Shown piece after piece: positions 16,792-25,419 of a DNA stretch of 64,000 nt (its first letter is position 1; each line of letters starts with the position of its first letter). The position numbers and the translations under genes are program-made. The DNA is taken from positions 62,001-126,000 of the forward strand of contig JAKIUQ010000004.1 of NCBI GenBank assembly GCA_021647465.1. The letters are read 5' to 3'. The stretch is from Emcibacter sp. GTDB lineage: Bacteria > Pseudomonadota > Alphaproteobacteria > Sphingomonadales > Emcibacteraceae. Under the pieces are notes generated by a model. The model saw only the letters and a list, made by a program, of their open reading frames with translations. It did no database searches and was not told the DNA's origin.

Positions 16792-17709
16792 ATGGCCTTA
16801 TTCTCTCAAATCACCATTATCGGTATGGGCCTGATTGGCTCCTCTATTGCGCGGGCCATCGTGAAAGCGGGGGCTGCAGACCGATTGATCGCCTGTGACA
16901 ATAACGAAGAACATTGCCAGATATCCCGTGATTTAAAACTGGCCAATCACGTCACTTCCCATCCGCAAGAGGCGGTTCAGGGCAGTGACCTTGTCATATT
17001 GGCGACGCCTGTTGGCACTTACGGTGATCTGGGCAAAATCATCTGCCCCGAAATGAAAAGCGGTGCCATCCTGACCGATGTCGGTTCGGTGAAAGGCAGC
17101 GTGGTAAAAGCCTTATCGCCGCTCATGGATGCGGATTGCCACCTCATCCCAGGGCACCCTGTGGCGGGAACCGAACAATCCGGGCCTGAGGCGGGCTTTG
17201 CCGCCCTGTTTGAGGGGCGTTGGTGCATCCTGACCCCTCTTGAGGATACCCCTGATGACAGGGTGGATAAGCTCGAGAAATTCTGGCAGGCTTTGGGCAG
17301 CAAAGTCGAACTTATGACACCGGATCATCATGATATGGTTCTGGCTATTACCAGTCATCTGCCCCATTTGATCGCCTATAATATCGTTGGCACGGCCCGA
17401 CACCTCGAAGAGGTCACCAAGTCAGAAGTCATCAAATATTCCGCTGGCGGCTTCAGGGATTTTACCCGCATTGCCGCATCAGACCCAACCATGTGGCGCG
17501 ATGTTTTCCTGAATAATAAAGAGGCGGTTCTGGAAATGCTGGGGCGTTTCAGCGAAGATCTGACCGCATTGCAACGCGCCATCCGTTATGATGAAGGCGA
17601 TAAATTATTTGAATTATTTGACCGTACCCGCCGCATTCGCAAAGAAATCATCGAGGCAGGGCAAGAGCAGGATATCGCCGACTTTGGCCGTCATAAAGAC
17701 GAAAAATAG
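16792..17709 (+). CDS. tyrC: Prephenate/arogenate (cyclohexadienyl) dehydrogenase
   Basis: NAD(P)-dependent oxidative decarboxylation of prephenate or arogenate in tyrosine synthesis. The 305-residue protein opens with a Rossmann motif IGMGLIGSSIARA and contains LTDVGSVKGSV, IPGHPVAGTEQSGP and the helical C-terminal domain with GGFRDFTRIAASDPTMW, all typical of the TyrA family without a fused chorismate mutase or ACT domain. It is translated right after hisC (2-base gap). The choice between prephenate and arogenate as substrate is not evident. Confidence 0.9.
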   Translation: MALFSQITIIGMGLIGSSIARAIVKAGAADRLIACDNNEEHCQISRDLKLANHVTSHPQEAVQGSDLVILATPVGTYGDLGKIICPEMKSGAILTDVGSVKGSVVKALSPLMDADCHLIPGHPVAGTEQSGPEAGFAALFEGRWCILTPLEDTPDDRVDKLEKFWQALGSKVELMTPDHHDMVLAITSHLPHLIAYNIVGTARHLEEVTKSEVIKYSAGGFRDFTRIAASDPTMWRDVFLNNKEAVLEMLGRFSEDLTALQRAIRYDEGDKLFELFDRTRRIRKEIIEAGQEQDIADFGRHKDEK

Positions 17710-17713
17710 GCTT

Positions 17714-18781
17714 TCAATCCACCACAGGGGCAAGTTCATAAACCGGAATCGGGCCTAAAAACAAGAGTCCCCCCTGCAGGCTGATGGCTAAATCGAGGGT
17801 ATCTTCCCTTTGCTTCTCTTCTGGATTCGCTCCCGCGCCATTTTTTTTACTCATCCGGCGTAATTCCTGCAAAATCATGGCCCCGGGGGCCTGTTGAAAG
17901 GCCGAATGTCCAGAAAGAATAGTCACAATATGATCAATGCCATGAATTTTGGCGGCAAAAGCGCCCAGCGGCTTCAAATCCTGATCCAATGTGGCCTCCC
18001 CATCAAGTATCATATCCATATTTCCTGATGAAACAGAAAGACTTTTCACATCGACTGTGCCGCCGGAATCCCGCCAGATACTCAGGCTTTCCTTGGAAAA
18101 GCTCGGAAATTTTTCCCCATGAAACTGTAGATCAATTTTAACCTGATCCGCCTTTTTGCCAAAAATACCCACGGGGATTTCCTGAACCACCACATCTGTG
18201 GCCTCCAGATAGACTTTCATCAGAATGGGAAGTTCCATATCATTGAATGGCAAAGAAGCCTCAGGGGTTTCGGGCTGCATGATATGGAGCTTCACCTCCT
18301 CAGCAGCCGAGCGTTTTACGGATTTTCCGCCGCCCCATGATACATCCTCCATGACAAAAGAAGCCGTTTGGAATTTTCGCTTCAAGATATCAATTTTCGC
18401 GGAAGCACGGGTTTTCCCAATAGTCAGGGACAGGGCCGGGTTTCTACTGCTGCCAATATGCACGATTGCCCCGTCACTGAAAATAACGCCGTGATTTATA
18501 TTCCACGGGAATGCCACCAATATGACATGAGGGGATAATAAGGATATTGGCGCTTTATCCTCTGCTGTTTTGACAATCCTCAGATTATTTAACGACAGTT
18601 CCATCCGATAAGGAAAACCTGAAATTTCAAGATCCTTATATTTTATGCTCACGCCTTTTGATTTTTGCTGACTGACCCAAATGCCGAATTTTTCTTCGAT
18701 TGCCCCCGCCATATAATGCCAGAAAAAAACATAGCCCAAGACCAGAAGAAGAACGGCAGATGCCAAAAGTTTCAAACGCAT
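17714..18781 (-). CDS. DUF2125 domain-containing protein
   Basis: The 355-residue protein has one N-terminal membrane helix (about residues 4-22) and a long extracytoplasmic domain. Segments GVSIKYKDLEISGFPYRMELSLNNLRI and PHVILVAFPWNINHGVI match DUF2125, a mostly alphaproteobacterial family of unknown function with an AsmA-like beta-rich pattern. It ends with an acidic segment (YELAPVVD). The gene converges on tyrC with 4 bases between the stops, a neighbourhood seen in related genomes. No function can be inferred. Confidence 0.83.
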   Translation of the reverse strand: MRLKLLASAVLLLVLGYVFFWHYMAGAIEEKFGIWVSQQKSKGVSIKYKDLEISGFPYRMELSLNNLRIVKTAEDKAPISLLSPHVILVAFPWNINHGVIFSDGAIVHIGSSRNPALSLTIGKTRASAKIDILKRKFQTASFVMEDVSWGGGKSVKRSAAEEVKLHIMQPETPEASLPFNDMELPILMKVYLEATDVVVQEIPVGIFGKKADQVKIDLQFHGEKFPSFSKESLSIWRDSGGTVDVKSLSVSSGNMDMILDGEATLDQDLKPLGAFAAKIHGIDHIVTILSGHSAFQQAPGAMILQELRRMSKKNGAGANPEEKQREDTLDLAISLQGGLLFLGPIPVYELAPVVD

Positions 18782-18865
18782 ATTATTGTCCAGAGAATTA
18801 AAGATAACAGCTCACTCTTTGGCAATATAGAGTGCGCAGGACATGGGGTCTATCCCGAAATTTGC

Positions 18866-19582
18866 CTAATCTGTCTCCAGTAATTTCTGACTGGCGGTTT
18901 CAATGACATTTTCAAGCCTGCCCATAAAGTCTTCCTTCTGAAGGCCAGCTTCAATGGGCGGCAGGAACTCAATAATAAAATTGCCGGATTTCATTGGACC
19001 TTTTCGGGGCCAATAAACCCCGGTATTGACCGCAATCGGCACCACCGGAATTTTAAGATATTTGTAAATACCAAAAATGCCCGACATATAAGGATGCTTC
19101 GCGCCGGGCTCTGCCCGTGAGCCTTCGGGGAATATGATCACAGACCGGCCCTTATCTGTTTCACTGCGGGACAGCGTCAACATTTTTTTCATGGATTTCA
19201 TGCCCGTGTCGCGATCAATGATAATGTTACCCACTTTACGGCAAACGCGGCCATAAAGCGGCACATTCAAAATCTCTTCTTTCATGATGAATGACGGATC
19301 ATCAAGGATTGAATGCATAACGAAAGTATCCAGCATCGATTGATGTTTCATGGCATAGATCACCGGCGTTTTGGAGATAAATTCCCCCCCCCGCACCTCC
19401 ATTGTCAAATTTTGAACCAGCCGCAGCCAAAAGCGCACGCTGTGAGACCATCTGGTTTGAAAGGCCGCGTGCCAAGACCTCGGCACAGCCGGAATATAAA
19501 GCAAAGGCGACCATAAAAGGCAACAAAGTCCCGTCCAGCCATAAAAACATGCCCTGAAAATAGAAGACCGCAAACGTAACAC
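18866..19582 (-). CDS. plsC: 1-acyl-sn-glycerol-3-phosphate acyltransferase
   Basis: Transfers an acyl group to lysophosphatidic acid at the inner membrane during phospholipid synthesis. I chose GTG at 19582, just after the ydcF stop at 19599, because the product then begins with the family-typical LRLRSSIFRACFYGWT. Longer in-frame starts overlap ydcF. The 238-residue form has an N-terminal membrane segment, the catalytic HQSMLD (His80, Asp85), NIIIDRD, and the substrate motif FPEGSRAEPG. It is last in the ftsE-ftsX-ydcF-plsC cluster. Confidence 0.88.
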   Translation of the reverse strand: MLRLRSSIFRACFYGWTGLCCLLWSPLLYIPAVPRSWHAAFQTRWSHSVRFWLRLVQNLTMEVRGGEFISKTPVIYAMKHQSMLDTFVMHSILDDPSFIMKEEILNVPLYGRVCRKVGNIIIDRDTGMKSMKKMLTLSRSETDKGRSVIIFPEGSRAEPGAKHPYMSGIFGIYKYLKIPVVPIAVNTGVYWPRKGPMKSGNFIIEFLPPIEAGLQKEDFMGRLENVIETASQKLLETD

Positions 19583-19598
19583 TATTCCTTGACCCTTT

Positions 19599-20201
19599 TT
19601 ATTTATTTTCTTCGACCGCCGCATTTTCCATATGGGACTCATTTGGCCCCAAATCAAGTAGAGTATTTCGGAATAAGCTTACCAGAAATTTACTATACTC
19701 ACGGATCAATGATATCAGGCGGATATTTTCAGGGCGCCATTGGCCCACGGGATGCGCGATCATTTTTGTATTTGGCATGAACCTGCGCATTTCGATCAAG
19801 GCGCGGGGCATATGTTCAAGCGATGTGACAACCCTTATGGATGACATGTGGCTTCTGTCCACCCAAAGGGCTATTTCCTCTGCATTGCCAACCGTATTCT
19901 GCGCCATGGTTCCGCTTTCAATGCAGCAATCTATCAGATTTTGAGGGCTGCCAAGGACAGCATGCAATTCTTCATCGGTCACATCTGCATTCACCCCTGA
20001 TATGAATAATTTACCGGCCAATCCCTGTTCCAGAAGGTCAACCGCTTCCTGAAGGCGGCTATTGCCCCCGGTAAGCGCCACGATGCCGTCAGTTTTCTCA
20101 TCTGTGGGCGGCTGGGCCTGAGACAAATCATGGATGAAATAAAATAATCCCCCCACCCAAATAAGCGCCAAGCCCGCTATCAGATAAAATATATATTTCA
20201 T
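19599..20201 (-). CDS. YdcF/DUF218 family envelope protein
   Basis: The 200-residue protein has an N-terminal membrane anchor (about residues 3-24) and a DUF218 domain: TDGIVALTGGNSRLQEAVDLLEQGLAGKLFISGV, GNAEEIALWV and SLEHMPRALIEMRRF. Relatives such as SanA and ElyC are linked to envelope integrity and polyprenyl-phosphate metabolism, but biochemical activity is uncertain. It lies 25 bases downstream of ftsX and overlaps or abuts plsC, a conserved alphaproteobacterial cluster that hints at division or envelope assembly. Confidence 0.85.
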   Translation of the reverse strand: MKYIFYLIAGLALIWVGGLFYFIHDLSQAQPPTDEKTDGIVALTGGNSRLQEAVDLLEQGLAGKLFISGVNADVTDEELHAVLGSPQNLIDCCIESGTMAQNTVGNAEEIALWVDRSHMSSIRVVTSLEHMPRALIEMRRFMPNTKMIAHPVGQWRPENIRLISLIREYSKFLVSLFRNTLLDLGPNESHMENAAVEENK

Positions 20202-20225
20202 ATGGTTCTCTCTTCGCGACGTCTT

Positions 20226-21107
20226 TTAAACCATTCGTCTCAAATCCCGCATGACGGTAATACGCGCCGTAAGCATCGAGATTGCGGCCGCAATGATGGG
20301 CACCACCAACAATATTCCGACTTCAAACATTGGTAATTCCGGGACTTTAACCAAACCCGAAGCCAAATCACGTGATAAATATATCAGGGATATCAAGGTC
20401 ACGAAAGCCAAAAGAAGGCCAATGACGCCGCCTTTCAAACCATAGACCATAAAACGATTCTGGTAAGCCCGGGCAACCATGCTGTCCTGCGCCCCCAAAT
20501 GATGCATGATCGCAATGGTCTCACGGTTTTCCGCCATGCCGGCCTTGGTGCCGAAAATAACCATACAAATGGTCGCCATCACCACCAGCAGTAAAATACC
20601 CAGCGCGGTATATTCCACCATATCCATCAACCGCAGAAAACGTCCCAGCCATTGCTGGTGATCATCCAGATGAATATTACCTGATATTTTCGATATTTGA
20701 GCGTTCAGGGCATCCAGATTGATTTTAAGGGCGCGGCTGACCGTAACATCAAGAATATCCGGCACGGGCAGGTCGCTTGTCACATTGCCCGCCCCGAGCC
20801 AAGGTTCCAGCAGCTGTTCAATCTCAACCTCGTTAAGTTTGCGCACATGTTCAATGCCGGGCGTATTGCGCAAAAGCTGCATAACCTGCCGTACTTGTGT
20901 CTCTCGCGTCTCCTGATCGGCCGTTGTGACTTGGACGGTGAGCCGATTGCTCAGGCTTTGCGTCCAATCACCAAATCCCTTATGAAGCATCATACTGCCC
21001 ATGAGCGCCAAGGCGCTCAAATAAACCATAACAGCCATAACATAGGGCAAAAGGCGTGTGGCTTCGTGATTTTTTTCATCCGGCAGGAAATGAATGGCCT
21101 TGGTCAT
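20226..21107 (-). CDS. ftsX: Cell division protein FtsX
   Basis: Membrane partner of the FtsE ATPase; the complex links cytokinesis to activation of peptidoglycan amidases through EnvC-type proteins. The 293-residue protein has four predicted helices: one near residues 22-42, then a large periplasmic loop (about 50-165), then three more (about 170-192, 220-245 and 260-282). The start overlaps ftsE by 4 bases. A degenerate-LytM EnvC homologue, the expected periplasmic partner, is encoded at 41.9 kb in the same window. Confidence 0.9.
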   Translation of the reverse strand: MTKAIHFLPDEKNHEATRLLPYVMAVMVYLSALALMGSMMLHKGFGDWTQSLSNRLTVQVTTADQETRETQVRQVMQLLRNTPGIEHVRKLNEVEIEQLLEPWLGAGNVTSDLPVPDILDVTVSRALKINLDALNAQISKISGNIHLDDHQQWLGRFLRLMDMVEYTALGILLLVVMATICMVIFGTKAGMAENRETIAIMHHLGAQDSMVARAYQNRFMVYGLKGGVIGLLLAFVTLISLIYLSRDLASGLVKVPELPMFEVGILLVVPIIAAAISMLTARITVMRDLRRMV

Positions 21108-21889
21108 AACATGTCATCCCCGGCAATGGGTTTAGGACCAAATTCATTTTGGTCCAATTTCCCGGAATCAAACTCTAAGGAATCAAATTTTTCTTCATTA
21201 AGATTTGGCAGATTTGAGACATTCTCACCGGCTCTGATCATATGTAACCGGCCCTCCTGAAGATGCAGGCGATCAGAGCCAATCTCTTCCACCAAACTCA
21301 TGTCATGGGTGGCAATAACCGTTGTGGTGCCCAATTTGTTTAATTCAACAAACAGATGCATTATTCTTTTGGCAATGGCCGGATCCACATTTCCCGTTGG
21401 TTCATCAGCCAGCAAAATATCGGGCCGTTTGATGACGGCGCGGGCAATGGCAACCCGCTGCTTTTCCCCGCCGGACAGGGTCGGAGGCCGCGACTTCATC
21501 CGGCCCTTCAAGCCGACCCAAGTCAGAAGTTCTTCCACATGCTCTTCAATTTCAGCCCCTTTTCCCCCTGATATACGCAAGGGCAAAGCGACATTTTCAA
21601 CAGCGGTCAGATGATCCAGCAACCTGAAATCCTGAAACACGACACCAATTCTGCGGCGTAATTTTGGTAAATTCTCGCGCTTTGCGGCTGTCACATCCTC
21701 ATTGAACATGGTTATCTTACCCCGCGATGGACGCTGGGCCAGATACATCAGTTTCAGAAGACTTGTCTTGCCAGCGCCGCTGGGCCCAGTCAAAAAATGC
21801 AACGATCCCGGCTTAAGATTAAAGGAGATATCCTTTAACACTTCCGACCCCATTCCATATCTCATCCCGATATTATCAAAATGGATCAC
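21104..21889 (-). CDS. ftsE: Cell division ATP-binding protein FtsE
   Basis: ABC ATPase of the FtsEX divisome complex. Walker A GPSGAGKT (Lys41), the Q-loop VFQDFRLLDHLTAVENVALPL, signature LSGGEKQRVAIARA and Walker B ILLADEPTGN are all intact. At 261 residues it is about 40 longer than typical FtsE; the extra C-terminal tail (about 222-261; FDSLEFDSGKLDQNEFGPK) is acidic and probably disordered. The start is divergent from the zinc-ribbon gene across a 210-base spacer that contains TTAACCAT (21945-21952), a possible CtrA half-site. Confidence 0.92.
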   Translation of the reverse strand: MIHFDNIGMRYGMGSEVLKDISFNLKPGSLHFLTGPSGAGKTSLLKLMYLAQRPSRGKITMFNEDVTAAKRENLPKLRRRIGVVFQDFRLLDHLTAVENVALPLRISGGKGAEIEEHVEELLTWVGLKGRMKSRPPTLSGGEKQRVAIARAVIKRPDILLADEPTGNVDPAIAKRIMHLFVELNKLGTTTVIATHDMSLVEEIGSDRLHLQEGRLHMIRAGENVSNLPNLNEEKFDSLEFDSGKLDQNEFGPKPIAGDDML

Positions 21890-22099
21890 TCACTATGCCT
21901 CATACTGCTATCATCAAATTTACTATTCTATTATTTGGCGTTTGATTAACCATAGCGTTTCACTTGTATGCCGTAAACTCAAAATATAATGTTATTCTGT
22001 CATTTTACACAACTTAAGGACTCTTGCGTAAATCATTTCGTCTGATTATACTCTGCTGTAGCCATAAACCCATGATATAACAATAAACACAAGCTTCAT

Positions 22100-22894
22100 A
22101 TGATCCTGACCTGCCCCGAATGCGCCGCAAGATACGTTGTCGACCCCAAGGCCCTTATGCCGGATGGTCGGGTCGTCAGATGTGCCAAATGTAAACATAG
22201 CTGGAAGGCGCCAAAACCTGACACCCCAATTCTTGACGGTTCAGAAGCAGAAGGCCCCGTAAGCCCCGCTGCTGAACCCAAGCAAGAAACCCCGTCCTCC
22301 GCCACTGAAACAGCGCCGGATGATGATGAAGATGATTTTGCCGTAAAACGCGCCCGGCGCAAAAAACGCCCGCGCCCCATGCCAAAGGGATCCAACCTGC
22401 CGGCTTTGCAAAATCATAAACACGGCGGCATTTTGTGGGGATGGTACGGGCTTGCGGCGTTCGTTGCGATTATTATCAGCAGCTTCCTGATATTCCAAAG
22501 CACCATAGCTGCAATCTGGCCGCCATCTGTGAAATTATATCGGGCGCTTGGTATGGAAATTACGCATGAAGCCCAAAACAGCCCGGAACCCACTATGGAA
22601 ATTCCGCCCGAAGAATTATTCAAAATAACCAATACTGTCCTGAATAAAATCCGAACCGGCAAAGTGACAACCTTGACGGTTGAGGGGAATATAGAAAACC
22701 GGACAGATAAAACCATTCCGCTGCCCCTGCTCAGGATTTCCTTAAAAGGTGATCAGGGCAAGGTTATTCGGGAATGGACCTTTAAATCATCCGCCGCCAC
22801 CATTTCAAAAGGCGAGATTGTCCCTTTTGCCACTTCGCTGGCCAATCCGCCCGATGCCGCCACCAGCATCAGCGTCACTTTTGCCCGCAAGTAA
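22100..22894 (+). CDS. MJ0042-type zinc-ribbon, DUF3426-like membrane protein
   Basis: The 264-residue protein starts with a zinc ribbon, CPEC (Cys5, Cys8) and CAKC (Cys28, Cys31), in the MJ0042 finger pattern LTCPECAARYVVDPKAL. A Pro/Glu/Asp-rich linker and a basic stretch ([10 protein letters not shown], about 75-92) follow, then one membrane helix (about 113-134). The rest is a beta-rich extracytoplasmic domain with VEGNIENRTDKTIPLPLLRISLKGDQG, as in DUF3426/FxLYD proteins. The function is unknown. In alphaproteobacteria it is usually next to ftsE and cpdR, as here. Confidence 0.83.
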   Translation: MILTCPECAARYVVDPKALMPDGRVVRCAKCKHSWKAPKPDTPILDGSEAEGPVSPAAEPKQETPSSATETAPDDDEDDFAVKRARRKKRPRPMPKGSNLPALQNHKHGGILWGWYGLAAFVAIIISSFLIFQSTIAAIWPPSVKLYRALGMEITHEAQNSPEPTMEIPPEELFKITNTVLNKIRTGKVTTLTVEGNIENRTDKTIPLPLLRISLKGDQGKVIREWTFKSSAATISKGEIVPFATSLANPPDAATSISVTFARK

Positions 22895-22977
22895 TATTCT
22901 GCCCCAAAAATGTCGTAAATATAATGTAAATAATTATAAGGTAAGCTTACTCTACAAATTTTATGGAGTGAATAAAT

Positions 22978-23361
22978 ATGGCGCATATTCTAATCGCAGA
23001 AGATGAGATGGCCGTTCGGTTGTTTGTCAGCCGGGCGCTGGAGCGTCATGGTCATAGCATCGTTGGCGTGGCAGACGGCGGCGCCGCTGTTGAAGCCTTG
23101 GCTGAAGATGCCTTTGATCTTCTGCTCACCGATATTATTATGCCCGTCATGGATGGGATTGCTCTGGCCCTGAAGGCATCCGCAGAACATCCCAAAATGC
23201 CTATTTTGATGATGACAGGATATTCTCACGAAATGCAACGCGCCCATAATCTGGAATGCTTGATCCATGATGTGATCAGCAAGCCCTTCTCTCTGGATGA
23301 GCTGTGCAAGACTGTCGATACTATTTTAAAAAGCCAGAGCAGCCAGAAAAGCCTTCATTGA
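22978..23361 (+). CDS. cpdR: CpdR-like single-domain response regulator
   Basis: A stand-alone receiver domain of 127 residues with acidic pocket AEDE, phospho-acceptor Asp52 in LLLTDIIMP, Thr in MMTGYS and the conserved lysine in SKPFSLDEL. Length, N-terminus (MAHILIAEDEMAVRLFVSRALERHG) and position next to the zinc-ribbon gene fit CpdR, which when unphosphorylated helps ClpXP degrade cell-cycle proteins such as PdeA in Caulobacter. A GGAG sequence precedes the ATG at 22978. Another CheY-like regulator is possible, but the context supports CpdR. Confidence 0.78.
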   Translation: MAHILIAEDEMAVRLFVSRALERHGHSIVGVADGGAAVEALAEDAFDLLLTDIIMPVMDGIALALKASAEHPKMPILMMTGYSHEMQRAHNLECLIHDVISKPFSLDELCKTVDTILKSQSSQKSLH

Positions 23362-23370
23362 GCTTCCTGA

Positions 23371-25419
23371 CTATTTCGGCTGTAGTTTCTTTGAACCAAA
23401 ATGTATTTTCCGGTCCAATAGTTTTTTCAGGTTATTCAAAAGCATTAATATTGCCGTCTGACTCTCTGCGGTTGCGGCCATATCACCGGCTTCCATGCTA
23501 TGGGTTACATCACGCATTAAATCACCTGTCGCCACGGTTAAATGGGCCGCATCAATGCCGGCTCTTTGCAGGCGAATTCCCATGTCACTAACGGTCACGG
23601 CCAATTTTTTCTGAAGGGCTATCCAGTCCTTGATATTTTTATTGGGCGACATTATCTGATGTGTCTGTTCCGGCATAGCAAGCCCATCAGTAATATTCAG
23701 CGGCGTCATGTCCAGAGCGGCAATTTCCAGAGTGATGGATTGTTTGTAAACATAGGATAAAAGCCGGCGCTGAGAATCTTCCAGATTATTGATCGTATCG
23801 CGGGCGCTGCTGATCACCTGAAACCGCCCATAACTTTGCGCTGACAACATATCACGGCCCTGATAAATAAACCCATGCTCAAGGAATGTTACCAGTTCAA
23901 TGGCCTGCTCAAATTTCTTATAATGCATATGAGACAGAATTTTGCCGTAAAGGCGGCGCAATTCTTTAATATCATATTTATCTTCATGTCGCCCCATATC
24001 AGGGGCCGCCCGCAAGGCGGACTTCTGATGTCGCTGGAACAAAATGATGGATTTATCGATATCCTGCAACTGTTGCCTTATCTCATCGTCTGTTCTCTTC
24101 TGAAAAATAGCCAGTTTCAAGGCCGCAAGATCATCCAGTATGGTGCGGTTAAACTGGCCCACATCCCCATCTTCCATCATCATGGCAATATCCCACAGAA
24201 TATCTCTTGCGCTGATAATATCCCCGTCATCCTTTGGCTTGGTCAACCGCCAGTAAGCCGACCTTAAGGCCATATAAAATACCGGCGGCGTCTGTCCGTC
24301 ACCGGGCACGAGCCCCAGAGCCATGAGCCTTCGTGCCAATTTCTTTCGTTGATCCGGCAGGGTTAAAAGCTGCTCTCGGATTTCAATGATTTTTCTGGCA
24401 TGAGGGTTGGCGAATTTCTTTTCCGGCAAGGATATCCCGGATATGATTTTTTTGCGGCTTTGGCCTGCCTGATCCACAACCTCGAGCATAAGATCAACCG
24501 TCCCGCTTACAAGATCAGAAGATGAAAAATTGACATATGTCTCTGCCTCATATTCTTTCAAATCCGTAATGGGAAGCGTGATACGGTTTGGTATATTATT
24601 TTGTATATTATGTTTCTGCGCCTCATCAGAGGCAACAATATCGACATATACCGCCGCAAGACCATGATCATCCTTCAGATGAAGAGACAGACCGAATAAG
24701 CCGTCATCACTCATCATATCACGAAAATCCGCCCGCTCAATGACGGGGGTTTCATCCGCCAATATTAATAACGGCCATTCCCCAATTTTCCTGCCCCCGA
24801 TTTTTTTGCCCCCGATTTTCCTGCTGCCTTCCTTGATGGCCCAGCTTATTTCATCATCCACAATGAATTTTGCCGCAAAGCCTCCCGCCTGACCGCGTAA
24901 GAAAGCCACGGGCTGATCACCGGCTATCAAGGTTGGCGCATGGGCTATATTCAGCACCCGCACCATAATCTCGCTGCCTTGCGGAATGGGGGTCAGCCCA
25001 CCCGTTTGTGCCTCATCAAGGCTCAAGACTTCCGTAAATTTCTCACGCCCGCTATAGGCCGGCGGGGTCACAATCATTGTAATTTCGGGAACAGGATAAG
25101 AAAAAACAGCTCTTGGCTTGACGGCTATTTCGATCAGTCTTCCCCTATCCGGCCCCGCGAAAACAGCCGCGGCGGCAAACAGAAAAATTGACAGGACAAT
25201 AGCCCTCAGGCTCGCCCTCAATGGCCAAATAATTTTGCCCATCAGGCCGCGCATGATGCAGGTCATCATCACTATAAATAATATGCCATAAACAACCGCC
25301 TGCACCCAAGGCGGGGCATAACCCCATGGTTCCGCCAGCGATATGGCAAGATACGCAAGATACAGAGCCACCGCTTGAAGCAAGCCTGTTAATATAGCCT
25401 TGTTCCTTAATCTAACCAT
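23371..25419 (-). CDS. TIGR02302/DUF4175 family membrane protein
   Basis: The 682-residue protein begins with three hydrophobic segments (about residues 8-30, 38-58 and 68-90) followed by PRAVFSYPVPEITMIVTPPAYSGREKF, the pattern of the alphaproteobacterial TIGR02302 family, of unknown function. The C-terminal half is a long helical region. It is somewhat shorter than many members, which lie near 850 residues and end in low-complexity tails. Around residues 200-215 there is an in-frame 15-bp tandem repeat encoding KIGGKKIGGRKIG. It overlaps lysA by 13 bases in the argH-lptM-lysA operon. Confidence 0.83.
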   Translation of the reverse strand: MVRLRNKAILTGLLQAVALYLAYLAISLAEPWGYAPPWVQAVVYGILFIVMMTCIMRGLMGKIIWPLRASLRAIVLSIFLFAAAAVFAGPDRGRLIEIAVKPRAVFSYPVPEITMIVTPPAYSGREKFTEVLSLDEAQTGGLTPIPQGSEIMVRVLNIAHAPTLIAGDQPVAFLRGQAGGFAAKFIVDDEISWAIKEGSRKIGGKKIGGRKIGEWPLLILADETPVIERADFRDMMSDDGLFGLSLHLKDDHGLAAVYVDIVASDEAQKHNIQNNIPNRITLPITDLKEYEAETYVNFSSSDLVSGTVDLMLEVVDQAGQSRKKIISGISLPEKKFANPHARKIIEIREQLLTLPDQRKKLARRLMALGLVPGDGQTPPVFYMALRSAYWRLTKPKDDGDIISARDILWDIAMMMEDGDVGQFNRTILDDLAALKLAIFQKRTDDEIRQQLQDIDKSIILFQRHQKSALRAAPDMGRHEDKYDIKELRRLYGKILSHMHYKKFEQAIELVTFLEHGFIYQGRDMLSAQSYGRFQVISSARDTINNLEDSQRRLLSYVYKQSITLEIAALDMTPLNITDGLAMPEQTHQIMSPNKNIKDWIALQKKLAVTVSDMGIRLQRAGIDAAHLTVATGDLMRDVTHSMEAGDMAATAESQTAILMLLNNLKKLLDRKIHFGSKKLQPK

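Noticed and set aside
24782..24830. Poly-T/C rich repeat as intergenic element or phase-variation tract
   Set aside because: It lies inside the TIGR02302 coding frame, and units are multiples of three, so it does not switch the frame.
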